Source: Macrothele yani
Taxonomy: Eukaryota > Arthropoda > Arachnida > Araneae > Macrothelidae
Assembly (NCBI GenBank): GCA_039090855.1
Contig: CM077027.1
Span: 106,987,187 to 107,051,186 of the forward strand
Reading direction: 5' to 3'
DNA: 64,000 bases
Shown here: piece after piece, positions 48,789 to 58,192 of the stretch
How positions within the stretch are numbered: position 1 is the stretch's first letter
Layout of the letters: each line of letters opens with the position of its first letter
Translations under genes and position numbers: made by a program
Notes under the pieces: generated by a model
Databases searched by the model: none
Told to the model about the DNA's origin: nothing
Seen by the model: the letters and a program-made list of their open reading frames with translations, nothing else

Positions 48789-49120
48789 TCGAAAGTGTTA
48801 TTCCGTTCACACGAAAATAATTTTTAAAAATTTTTAGTTTAAACCACTGCGATAAGTTCTTTATATATTTGAATAGATCTAGTCGAGAGCTTTACAACGA
48901 TACCACGCACAGTAATTTTGCACTCCTGGTTGTCCAGATAAATCGCGATATTTTCAAAAGTGTTCACCTGTTAACAAGAAAACAATTTTTAAAATGTTCA
49001 GTTCAAATCACTGCGAAATGTTCTTCGCATATTTGAATAGATCTCGTCGATAGCTATAAAACCATACCACGCACCACACTCGTGTTGCGCTCACGATTAC
49101 CGAGATAGACTGAGTCAAAC
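48789..49120. repeat. Tandem duplication of about 166 bp
   Basis: Two adjacent copies begin at about 48789 and 48954. Shared landmarks are AAAGTGTT followed by TTCAC, then AATTTTTAAAA, then TTTGAATAGATCT, then CCATACCACGCAC (first copy CGATACCACGCAC). The copies have diverged. No coding content. Confidence 0.75.
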
Positions 49121-49299
49121 ATGATCATGATCATATGTAGAGGATTTTAGCAAGGGAGTATCTGACCCCAGGTCTTAAACAACCCTTAGAAATAGGAAGC
49201 TAGGAGATTCGGGCTAGAGTGCCCGATAGTAAAGTGGCACGGAAGCGAAGTAGAAGGGGGGAGGAAGTCGCCCTTATTTGTTACCGGAGGGCCAGTGCC

Positions 49300-49437
49300 C
49301 GGAGTACGACGTCTTAACTTGCCCATCCGACGCACGGCGGATATTTAGTGGATTGACCGTTCGGACCTGCCCGAGATCGAACCTGAGGTCCTTTCCGTGG
49401 CAGTCACGGGCGTTGCCCACTAGGCCACCCGCGGCCC
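49300..49437 (-). repeat. tRNA-derived SINE, family B
   Basis: On the minus strand the tRNA-like head starts GGCCGCGGGTGGCCTAGTGG near 49436 and has the B-box AGGTTCGATCTC near 49375. The body continues to about 49300. A worn copy of the same head is at 34341-34411. Whether the sequence back to 49130 also belongs to the SINE is unclear. Confidence 0.7.
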
Positions 49438-49699
49438 TGCTGAGTCAAACACGGCGGCACACCCAGATATATTGCATCACCGCCTCCCCCCCTTCCTCTC
49501 CCGCGCACAGGGAGTGAGAGGAACGTCGCGCGCACGATGTATTGCGCAGTACGCGAATCGGACTCCATGCGGTTTACGAATATCTAACAAGATTAGTGTG
49601 CGGCACGTATTTTTGAAGCTATAATGATTTTAATTGGGGCCTATTTTTGTCACAAGCGGTCTATCCGCGGAATTAAAGGTTGTCCTACGTGAAAAGCAT

Positions 49700-50126
49700 A
49701 TAAGATATCCTTCAGGGAAACGATTCTTTCATTAACAGGGACCACCCACGAAATAAAAGGAAGGATGAACTTTTATCCTCGTTGTAGAAGGAAAAACTTT
49801 CTCGGGGAAGCTCCATCTGAAAACTGACCCCCAGGTTAGTAAGTTCTTATGTCATTACATCTTCCTTCAAGAAGCAGAGATAAAAGGAATCAAAAGGGAA
49901 AAGGCGCGGTGGTTGTAAACAAGCTTTACTTGGGACTTCGGAGAGAGTAGGATGATTCTCCCGGGCATGTAGCTAGGAAGGAAAAGGAGCGGATTTCGGC
50001 GAGGAAAACATAAAAAATCGGAAATACAAAATACCAATCTCCCCGCTGGAAGTCACATATGTTTAGATAGATCAAGATTTTCCGATTTCCCCACAATCAG
50101 GGGAATAAAGCTATTACGTGCAACTT
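49700..50126. repeat. Left inverted arm, outer part
   Basis: This segment is the inverted copy, at about 75-80 % identity by eye, of 53808-54255. Shared landmarks are TTGGGACTTC followed by GATTCT, CATGTAGCTAGGAAGGAAAA, and TTTTCCGATTTCCCCA. It continues after a 1.9-kb insertion at 52024-52155. No coding sequence is recognised in it. Confidence 0.8.
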
Positions 50127-50324
50127 AATTAACTTGACTTAACATCCATGTCATATTTACACCAATAAACGGATTCACATCTTCCAAATTTATATTGCAC
50201 AACTAGTAGGAAACCCGGTATTTCCTGGGTAAATGTGGAATCACCAATTTCAGCGAGTGAAATTTTATGAAAGGAAAACATATTCCTGTAATTTTCCAGT
50301 AAACTTATTTTAATTCGTTTAGGT

Positions 50325-50648
50325 TATTGCTTTTTTTTTATTCGAAGTTTAACGACCACCGTGAGCAACTCAATGGGTCATAAGCAGTGGCCAGTCCCTA
50401 ATTTAATGTCACTGGTTCCAGGGAAAGGACAGAGCCAGTGCCGTAAGACAAACACAACATCCATGCCTCACCGGGATTCGATCCCGGACCCCCTTCGGAC
50501 GAATGATCAGAGGCCATCGCCTTAGACCACTCGCCACCGGAGCGGCTATTGCTGTTTGGTAAACAGTATTTTTGGTTTTTCCATTGGAAGCAAAAATGTA
50601 GAGATTTTTAGTATTGCCAACCCTTGAACAGGCGACATAGAGTAGTCC
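50325..50648 (-). pseudogene. Helitron Pif1-type helicase, extreme C-terminus, split by a SINE
   Basis: The minus strand at 50648-50547 reads GLLYVACSRVGNTKNLYIFA and then SNGKTKNTVYQTAI. This is the C-terminal end of Pif1-like helicases of Helitrons, including the conserved YVACSRV motif near the last helicase block. A family A SINE (50333-50546) is inserted a codon or two before the end; after the SINE the frame would meet TAA at about 50325. Everything upstream of YVACSRV (the Rep nuclease domain and the helicase core) is absent, so the fragment is a non-functional leftover. Confidence 0.85.
50333..50546 (-). mobile_element. tRNA-derived SINE, family A, copy 2, inside the Helitron
   Basis: Minus-strand SINE with its A tail seen as the T run at 50331-50340 and its head ending near 50546 (GCCGCTCCGGTGGCGAGTGG). 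B-box GGGATCGAATCCC. TTATTGCT on the left and CTATTGCT on the right look like the target duplication. Confidence 0.9.
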
Positions 50649-50734
50649 GTATCTATTTACATAACATTATATTTCTGCTTGATGGAGCAGATTGTTGGTG
50701 GTGAAAGCTAGCGTAAAACTAAAAAATGGAACTT

Positions 50735-51660
50735 TTTATGAAAATTTTGTATGGGGGGGGCCCTTGACCCGGGCTCCGACCCCTTCCGTAAACCGTCTAC
50801 GGTCAAAGCACCATGACATAGTACACCAAATTTGGTGGTTCTAAAATGAAAACTGTAGATTTTCCGAAAATATTTTGTGGGGACCCCTTGACCCCGGGCT
50901 CCGACCCCTTCTAAAACCCGTCTTCGGTCTAAGTTAGAGTACTATGAGATAATATACCAAATTTGTTTGTTCTAAATTGAAAACTGTAGAACATTTTACG
51001 AAAAGTTTGTATGGGGGCCCCCGTCTCCGACCCCTCCAAAAACTGTGTCTAAATCAGAGTATCATGAGATAATATACCAAATTTGGTAGCTGTAAATTGA
51101 AACCTGTAAACCTTTTTACGAAAATTTTGTATGTGGGCCCTTTGACCATTGGGCTTCGACTCTTTCCCAAAACCGTCTACGGTCTAAGTCAGAGTACCAT
51201 GAGATAATATACCAAATTTGTTTGTTCTAAATTGAAAACTGTAGAACATTTTACGATAAGTTTGTATGGGGGCCCCCGTCTCCGACCCTTCCAAAAACTG
51301 TGTCTAAATCAGAGTATCATGAGATAATATACCAAATTTGGTAGCTGTAAATTGAAACCTGTAAACCTTTTTACGAAAATTTTGTATGTGGGCCCTTTGA
51401 CCATTGGGCTTCGACTCTTTCCCAAAACCGTCTACGGTCTAAGTCAGAGTACCATGAGATAGTATACCAAATTTGGTGGTTCTAAATTGAAAACTGTAGA
51501 AATTTCAACTAAAATAACGAACATTTGGTTTGGGGGCCTCCTTGACCCACCGAGGGCTCCGATCCCTTCCAAAACCCTTCTACGGTCTAGGTTAGAGTAT
51601 CATGAGATAGTATTCCAGATTTGGTGGTTCTAAGGTGAAAACTGTAGATTTGTATAGCGG
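50735..51660. repeat. Tandem array inside the Helitron (units of about 120-130 bp)
   Basis: Seven or so diverged units each contain ATACCAAATTTG (or similar), AAAACTGTAGA and an AACCGTCTACGG-like phrase; the latter occurs near 50795, 50913, 51037, 51170, 51293, 51425 and 51572. Two consecutive units are duplicated almost exactly: 50941-51195 and 51196-51450, a 255-bp period. Confidence 0.88.
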
Positions 51661-51862
51661 ACAAACAAACAAATATACAAACTTTCACTTTTGTACATAT
51701 AGATGGTGTTATCCCGTATTTCATTCATTGATATTCTGCGCGTCCGAGCAATCACAGGAATGAATTTTAACCTCCAGATTCGCTATATATGAATGCCAGT
51801 TGCTTCGACTAGCGAATCCTGTGATGGTTACATTCAAATTAATCGGAAATTTGAAAGTTGGT

Positions 51863-52023
51863 CGTTTTGGGTGGTGTAGTGGGTAGCATACTCGGGCGCT
51901 ATATGGGAGACGAGGGTTCGTTTCCCTATCCAGGTCGACGAAATTTTCACGTTTTCGGATATTATCTGACTTCCATGTCATATTTACACCAATAAACGGA
52001 TTCATATCTTCCAAATTTGTATA
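51863..52023 (+). repeat. tRNA-like head and tail, SINE family D
   Basis: The + strand carries TGGGTGGTGTAGTGGGTAGC (A-box region), then GAGGGTTCGTTTCCC (B-box, slightly mutated). The tail TATCTGACTTCCATGTCATA runs on to 52023. The head resembles the Asp/Gly/Glu type of tRNA. It is the same family as 52889-53168 and 38658-38973. Confidence 0.75.
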
Positions 52024-52155
52024 AATTAACTTTTTATCTTCAGTTTGATTACATATTTACTTGCTTCCTGCTCCAATGACACAGGAACCTGTAAACAACA
52101 ATTCCTTCTTATATCATTTTGGCGTCCTCTCCATCGATTAATAAGAACAATCATG
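52024..52155. repeat. Left inverted arm, inner part
   Basis: Continues the arm interrupted at 50126. It is the inverted copy of about 53690-53800, including ATTTTGGCGTCC and a single copy of the unit that is tandemly repeated at 53508-53740 on the other arm. Confidence 0.72.
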
Positions 52156-52888
52156 CCAACAAACGATTGTCTACTCTTTCCGTACGTGCGATTTCCGTAC
52201 TAAAGGAATTTTTCCCCATTTCCGTATATAGCAGATCGGTTAGTGCCATTTCTGTACAGTTTCACGGCGCCTGGTATCAGACGTAGAAAATGTAAGGGAG
52301 AAAATAAATACTGATCCCCTGTCCGAATTCCTCCGACGTCACAGCGATCGCCATTCATTGTTTTCGTCAACCAATAGGAGCACATGGTAGAGTAAGCGGG
52401 AGGAGCAATGAAAACTGAAGGGCAAATATCTTTACGGCCTTCAGCATTCGTCGCAGATGTTAGATTTTAAAACGGCGAAAAAAATTGCTTTTCTTTTTAA
52501 TATTTCGTTCAAAGTTCTCGTCAAAAAATCCCGGGCTATTTCTTTAACCGGTTTCGTATGAAGTCTCCATAAAATATTGCAATATTTTGTAAAATCTTTT
52601 TCCTGAGAGTAGAGGCTATTATACCGAGTACCCTCCCTCGGTGTGTGTGGGGGGGGGGGGTGCGGGGACTATCACTACGCCCCTGATTCTTTGTCTTCCT
52701 TCACGCATATCTGACTGCTTAGAAATCATCACATCTGTTTACGGAAATGGCACTAGGATGATTTGGATGTGTACGGAAATGGAACATAACTTAATTTGCA
52801 CGAAAATGGCACTTGGGACGACACGTAACAAATAATTTAGCGTCTGCTTCAGTGGTTAATAATTATCCCGCCAACAAATAATTAGGCA
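52156..52888. other. Unassigned centre of the inverted-arm structure
   Basis: No gene recognised. The short phrase ATTTCCGTAC and its complement GTACGGAAAT recur (near 52191, 52216, 52245, 52739, 52773 and 52799, some mutated). A G run of ten or so is at 52650-52660. Confidence 0.4.
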
Positions 52889-53168
52889 AATTTTGAAGAT
52901 GACAATCCGATTTTTGGCGTAAATGTGACAAGGATGGTAAGTCAGATAATTTTTGAAAACTTGAAAATTTTCATCGTCCTGGAGCGGGACTCGAACCCGC
53001 GTCTCCCAGAAAACGCCTAGGTATGCTAACCACTACACCACCCAGAACGACCAAGTTTCAAGTTTTCAAAAATTATCTGACTTACCATCCTTGTCACATT
53101 TACGCCAAAAATCGGATTGTCATCTTCAAAATTTGTATTATATGGCGTAATCCCGTATTTCTTTCATG
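52889..53168 (-). mobile_element. Foldback tRNA-SINE-like element (family D), copy 2
   Basis: A tRNA-like head on the minus strand (53050-52976) has TGGTGTAGTGGTTAGCATAC as A-box region, GGGTTCGAGTCCC as B-box, and pairable acceptor and anticodon stems. It is flanked by two almost perfect 80-bp inverted arms at 52887-52966 and 53056-53135. The 13-bp sequence AAATAATTAGGCA at 52876-52888 and 53169-53181 is a clear target-site duplication, so the palindromic structure moved as one unit. The stretch 53136-53168 is a single-copy extension. Confidence 0.85.
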
Positions 53169-53507
53169 AAATAATTAGGCATTCGCGATAATTATGGAAT
53201 TATAGTAGGAAGGCAAAATTTCAAGTGGTTGAAAATAACAAAATATCGTCTATACCCCCACCCCTAACCCTAAATATCTCACAGTACAAATTTCATGAGC
53301 TGTTAGTGAGAAAGGTGAATTTTTAAGAACTATTGAGCGAATTTGGTTTATCAACGAAGATCTCATTAGCTTTTCTGTATGTTAGTACCTACTTTTTGAC
53401 TTCTTTTGAGCAAACAACAACACGTTTTAATTCATATTGAAACAGAAAAAAGATAACGAAATCCGAACTTTGATCTGCAAATATTTACTAAATCATTTAT
53501 CGGCGTG

Positions 53508-53740
53508 TTTCTTATTAGTCGATGAAGCGGACGCCAAAATGATACCTATGATGATACCTGTTTCTTATTGGTCGATGAAGCGGACGGCAAAATGATACCT
53601 GTTTCTTCATAGTCGATGAAAGAGGACGCCAAAATGATGCCTGTTTCTTGTTAGTCGATGAAGCGGTCGCCAAAACGATACCAAAATGATACCTGTTTCT
53701 TATTTGTCGATGAAGCGGACGCCAAATTGCTGTTTAAAGA
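53508..53740. repeat. Tandem array of about five units (41-53 bp)
   Basis: Each unit has TTTCTT followed by GTCGATGAAGCGGACG (or variants) and CAAAATGATACCTG. Unit lengths vary because the ATGATACC part is itself duplicated in some. The corresponding place on the left arm (about 52105-52150) has one unit only. Confidence 0.85.
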
Positions 53741-54255
53741 TTCTTACGTCATTAGAGCATGGAACCAAATAAATAAGTAACCAACTAGAAGATAAAAACA
53801 AGTGAATTTAATCGCACGTAATATCTTTATTCTTCTGATTATGGGGAAATCGGAAAATATTGATCTGTCTAAGTATATGTTACTTCCAGCCGCAGATGGG
53901 TATTTTGGATTTCCGATTATATTTTTCCCGCCACAAACCGTTCCTTTTCCTTCCTAGCTACATGCCTGAAAGAATCGTCTTACTCCCACTGAAGTCCCAA
54001 GTAAGACTGTTTTAACAACCACCATGTATTTTTTTTTCTACTCATTCTTTCTCTCTGCCTCTTGAAGGAAGATGCTCCGCATGGCGTAAGAAGTTGCAAA
54101 CTGCTGGGGATCAGTGATCTCGTGAAGTTTCTCCGAGAAAGTTTCTTCTTCTGCAGCGGGGGTGAAGGAGGAGGGTGCGTCTTTCCTTTTGTCCGTGTGA
54201 GGTTCCGGTCAACGAAGGAAACGTTTTCCCGAAGGATCTGTTTAGCGTCTTTTTC
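53741..54255. repeat. Right inverted arm
   Basis: Inverted partner of 49700-50126 plus 52024-52155. The best-conserved stretch includes TTTTCCTTCCTAGCTACATG at about 53946. The 91-codon + frame at 54062-54337 lies in the arm and has no recognisable domain. Confidence 0.78.
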
Positions 54256-54415
54256 TATGAATGCGAATTTCTATCTGCTGTTCTCGTTGTATAAACCCAA
54301 GTCACTATTTAATGACATTTTAAATGTTTCTGTCTAACACAACTCAACGATCAGCAGATAACAAATTAAAGTACACAGGGCATTCTCTGTACTGAGTCAT
54401 TAGTGGTTTTAGTTT

Positions 54416-54540
54416 GTTTGTTTGAGAATTTAACGACCACCGTGAGCTATTCGATGGGCTATAAGTAGTCGGCCAACCCTAATTTAGGGACATTGATTCC
54501 ACGGAAGGGAGAGAGCCCGTGCCGTAAGAAAAAAGCAAAA
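54416..54540 (-). repeat. SINE family A fragment (head lost)
   Basis: Only the 3' body remains, from TTTAACGACCACCGTGAGC to GCCGTAAGA. The tRNA-like head is missing and the sequence changes near 54540. Confidence 0.8.
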
Positions 54541-55329
54541 AATCCAGACCCAAGATTTTTGGGGTAAAAAAAGTCTACATGGGAATCCAAGGAGAGTAGT
54601 TTGAGAGACATACTGCATCCCGTTTCATGATATGCCTTCACCATAGATTCCACAATTGCTTTGTAATCTGTGGTTTTTCGTTTTCCCTAAAAACTGTTCT
54701 GTCACCAATACAAATTATGACCAAGCAGCGATTTTTTTCTGTTAAGAGCTGTTTCAAATGAAAAATTCCTTATTTAGATGACTAATTTCAGTCCCAAGGA
54801 AAATCCCTTATTTTATTTCAGCACCACTTATTTTTAGGAATTGCTGTCTCAGGTATTGAAATCCAGGTTGTTTTCAATTCATACCTTTAACAAATGTCTT
54901 CATTAGGCCGCTTTTTATATGCGGTATTAACAAACAGATTTTCCCCAGCACTACTTCTTCTGTACCTTTCAAACTCAGTATTTAAGTTTCACGCAGAGGC
55001 CACTGTTTTGCCACATAATGATTCGTCTTCACTCTCCTATCCCATTCATACAGGAACTAACAGTACAATGATGAGTCAAAGGTTCGCCTCGTTTTGAGTT
55101 ACACATAATGTTGGGCTTCCATTCCTGTGCAGCGGGTGTTAGGGTCGACTGGATAACACGATGACATGAGTTTCTCGCGGAGCTACATCGCTTTATTAGG
55201 TGAGCAGAAGATGGAGGTCGATAAACCAGCTGTTCGGGTGCTCTTACGCCATTAATGTAAAAAAGGGTGATACGCGGCAGCAGTAACGAAAGTAATTTGT
55301 TCAGTTGTAGGCGGGGAAACAGTGGATGC
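54541..55329. other. Unassigned sequence
   Basis: No family recognised. The last 250 bases could be the 5' part of the mariner relic that follows, but no helix-turn-helix is readable. Confidence 0.4.
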
Positions 55330-56195
55330 ATGAAAACGGTTCCGCTATTTCAATGCTGGGGAAACCAGTCTCGAAGACAAGCAGAGGTTCGGATGTCCAA
55401 TAACCACCAATACTGACACCCTGGTCGAAGTTGTGATAGCAAACCGCGGTACCAATACACTATAATAGGCAGGCGAGGTAGGGCCTTCGTGTCCACCACA
55501 GTTCGTCACCTGCACGAGCCTGGTTCTTCCTCTAGATGCCGTCAAATGGTCTCCAAGCATTGACACCCCGGCGAGTGGAGCAACGTGTCGCTCTCTGTCG
55601 TAAGTTGCTGTCAAATCCAGGGGGAAATAGGTGTTGGCGACGTATCGTCACAGATGATGAAAAGTCAATATCTCTATGTTATCATGCCATACCAGTGGTA
55701 CGAAGAGATAAATTCGAGAGGACAGTCCTGTTGGGTATTTGGGGGAATTGTGAGGGTCATGAAAATGGGTTAAACGTAACTCCTGCTAAATGATCAAGCT
55801 GTGGATGGGAACCTGTATGCCCAACAATTTCAGCGTGTCCATGATGCTCTGGGCCAACCTTACCCAGGCGTTCATCAATAGCAAGCGGGCGTAGCTACCA
55901 GTGGATAAAAGTCACCCCTTTAAGGTGCTCCACAGAATAGTACAAGAACTGGAAAGGGTTGAGATCCTACCTTATCCTCCATACAGTGCGGAAAATTGCT
56001 ATTTAACTACCACCTGTTTCCTTCCAACGCCTATTTCTTATAAAGGCTACAGTTCGCTTCAGTGATGGATGTGGAATATAGCATCTGAGAGTTTCTGTCC
56101 TTCAAACCTGCTTAGAGGTACAGCTATCATGGCTCTGGTAGAATGTTGCAAAAGACTGTAGAAAGAAGCGCCCTGTATTTTGTAGAATGAGGTGA
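55330..56195 (+). pseudogene. mariner transposase relic (M2)
   Basis: The + strand has RFNAGETSLEDKQRFGCPIT near 55345, which matches the mariner block with SLEDKxRxGRP. The first catalytic Asp is in RIVTDDEKSI near 55650. CWVFGGIVRVMK near 55725 corresponds to the CVWWDxxGxxxxE region. A degraded NLYAQQFQRVHDAL lies near 55810, and ILPYPPYSAENCYL near 55970 matches the HPPYSPDLAPxDY block, with the last catalytic Asp lost (SAEN for SPDLAP). The second Asp region (HHDNARPH) is unreadable. Several stops and frameshifts are present. Confidence 0.8.
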
Positions 56196-56580
56196 ACGTG
56201 TATGGTTTTCTTGCATCATTAAATGTTCAGCTGCGAACGGAAAGACCATTTGACTCATCCTGTCATTCACCTTACTCTAAGCGTAATCCAAGCAAAGTCC
56301 ACGTTTCTGAAGAATACCCTTATATTGCACGATGCTGACCCCAACAAGAAACGAAATCTCATTTTTGAGTCAAAACTTTACTTAAATACGAAAAATATTT
56401 ATAATTAAAATAGTAAGACCTTTCGGACGTTACTTTGCGCTCATCATCAGACTAACCACAAGACGTCTGTTCTCGATCTTAAATACTAACAAATATGCCG
56501 TTGGTGACGGTTTAATTGTCACAAACTTTACAAGAGAGACACCTTGCGGTTATTCTAGAATAACCCAAGTAAATTCGCCC

Positions 56581-57418
56581 CCCCCCCAGCTACCCCTAAT
56601 ATTTAAACTTCTGATATGATTTATTTACTGTTTAACTAAAGTTCGATAAATACCTGGAATGTCCACCAGGTAAGAGTCATTACAGCACTGTTTTTCATTC
56701 GCACAAATACACAGGGCGTCTTAGAAATGCAATGATGATATACTTTGAGGCGAATTTATGACCCTTGCTTGTTCCCAAACTGGGAAGTGAGTTCCTTTGT
56801 AAGTCGTGCGTGCCAAGAAGAGCTGAGTTCGGGCTCAATTTTAAGAACCCGAGCCCGTCCGAGCCCGAATTTCGTTTTGCAAGATAGAACCCGGGCGCGA
56901 ACGAGCCCGAAAACTATGATTAACCTGTTTCAGCATTAAAAAAAAATATCTTCTTCTAGACTTCCACTCTTTCCTCCCTGTGCAATTAACCGATGTCTTC
57001 TTCAACTACAGAGTGGGGAAGGGATGAATATCTATTTCTATAGTTTTCTTTGACCGTTCATTTCCTCCTGTTTCCAGGGCGGGATATCCGGAAAAATCGG
57101 GAGGCACAATAATCTACGTCGTACGTTGCTCAATAAAATCAGCAGGGAGCTGTCCCGCTGAAGTAAGATGCAAAATTTTGTCAACTTGCTATCTACTATC
57201 TATAGTTCTTAAAGAAAATGTTCCTTCGTAGAAATCCAGTAATTCATGGCCTATGGTGTTTGTTACCCAAGCCCTGAATGAATGACATTGCCGAGTTCCC
57301 ACTACGCATCTAAAACCAGTTGCCGAAGAATTCTATTTAACAACTACAAAGCGTAAAAAAGTCTCATGTGCTAAATGATACAAAATCACATTAAAAGAAA
57401 AATAAATTATCTTTCTCT
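56581..57418. other. Interior of the Penelope-like element, unassigned
   Basis: Contains a run of C at 56579-56587 and, at 56835-56912, several CCGAGCCCG phrases that resemble the 38-bp array farther right. No catalytic motif is readable. Confidence 0.4.
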
Positions 57419-57790
57419 CAGAGCCCGAGCCCGCACTCCAGTAAGTATCTTTCTCTCTGAACCCGAGCCCGCACTCCAGTAAGTATCTTTCTCTCTGAAC
57501 CCGAGCCCGCACTCCAATAAGTATCTCTCTCTCTGAACCCAAGCCCGCACTCCAGTAAGTATCTTTCTCTCTGAACCCTAGCCCGCACTCCAGTAAGTAT
57601 CTTTCTCTCTGAACCCAAGCCCACACTCCAGTAAGTATCTTTCTCTCTGAACCCTAGCCCGCACTCCAGTAAGTATCTTTCTCTCTGAACCCTAGCCCGC
57701 ACTCCAGTAAGTATCTTTCTCTCTGAACCCTAGCCCGCACTCCAGTAAGTATCTTTCTCTCTGAACCCGAGCCTGGTTCAGGCCCGGGCT
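57419..57790 (-). repeat. 38-bp minisatellite, about nine to ten units
   Basis: The phrase GCACTCCAGTAAGTATCT recurs at exactly 38-bp steps (CACTCC at 57434, 57472, 57510 and so on). Units are nearly identical. The open frames across it on the minus strand (GFREKDTYWSAG and variants) result from the repeat. The array begins directly after the GIY-YIG-like coding segment. Confidence 0.93.
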
Positions 57791-57833
57791 CGACTTCAGG
57801 CTTGAGCTCAGTCCGTCTCAGCACTGGTGCCAG

Positions 57834-58192
57834 GGCCGTAGATCCGGCACCCATTCGCATATTATAAGAGTAGTCTTGCGAAGGTGTTTTAAAATTCCAT
57901 TTGGTGGATCCTATATATAGCTTTGATGATTCGTCACTGTCCATCGCTTGTAAAGAAACACTATACACTCCAAATCGATTTTCCGGTTTAACTTTATCTC
58001 TGTCGTTCTTCACCAATGACATAATGTTTGAAGTTTTGGTTCCAAACCAATATCATGCTTCTTGTAGATGTTTCTCAAAGTTGCTGTGGTTGGAGGGTGA
58101 AATACTATGGAACCAACAAATCTTGTCTGAGGAGGGTCTCTGTGAAGAGTAGTCGAACGAGCGTTTTTAAATTTCTTTAACAAATCAACCAA
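57834..58192 (-). pseudogene. Penelope-like GIY-YIG endonuclease region, truncated
   Basis: Minus strand. The segment FHPPTTATLRNIYKKHDIGL near 58110 resembles the linker that follows the reverse transcriptase in Penelope-like elements. After a stop and frame change, residues FGVYSVSL and then KLYIGSTKWNFKT (58022-57880) match the GVY and YIG signature of the endonuclease, although the spacing is longer than usual. The domain is cut short: downstream coding sequence is replaced by the 38-bp array. The family call is an inference from motifs and would be settled by a profile search. Confidence 0.55.

Larger units (their letters stand above)
50203..51703 (-). mobile_element. Non-autonomous Helitron with both termini
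   Basis: On the minus strand the element starts TCTATATGTACAAAAGTG at 51703 and ends with CTAG at 50203. A short hairpin (ACCC...GGGT, 50213-50230) lies a few bases before the end. It is flanked by A on the 5' side and T on the 3' side, the Helitron A/T target. If the element is removed, the joined flanks resemble the uninterrupted family D sequence at about 53128-53165, which serves as the empty site. It keeps only the last codons of the helicase gene, a tandem array and a SINE. Confidence 0.78.
50136..52023 (+). mobile_element. SINE family D insertion carrying a Helitron
   Basis: The 9-bp sequence AATTAACTT is present at 50127-50135 and 52024-52032, and the inverted arm sequence resumes directly after it. 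This marks 50136-52023 as one insertion. It begins and ends with the same ~57-bp family D tail (ATGTCATATTTACACCAATA at about 50147 and 51976), in direct orientation. Inside, from left to right, are a tail copy, the Helitron (50203-51703), the family D leader and spacer (51704-51862), and a tRNA-like head plus tail (51863-52023). The insertion interrupts the left inverted arm. Confidence 0.75.

Noticed and set aside
52976..53050. Functional tRNA gene of Asp/Gly/Glu type
   Set aside because: It has pairable stems, but the base before the anticodon is C where T is invariant, and it is the centre of a mobile palindromic element with a target duplication.
57333..57702. Long minus-strand frames with GFREKDTYW repeats
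   Set aside because: They follow the 38-bp minisatellite in different frames. 38 is not divisible by three, so no constant repeat protein is encoded.
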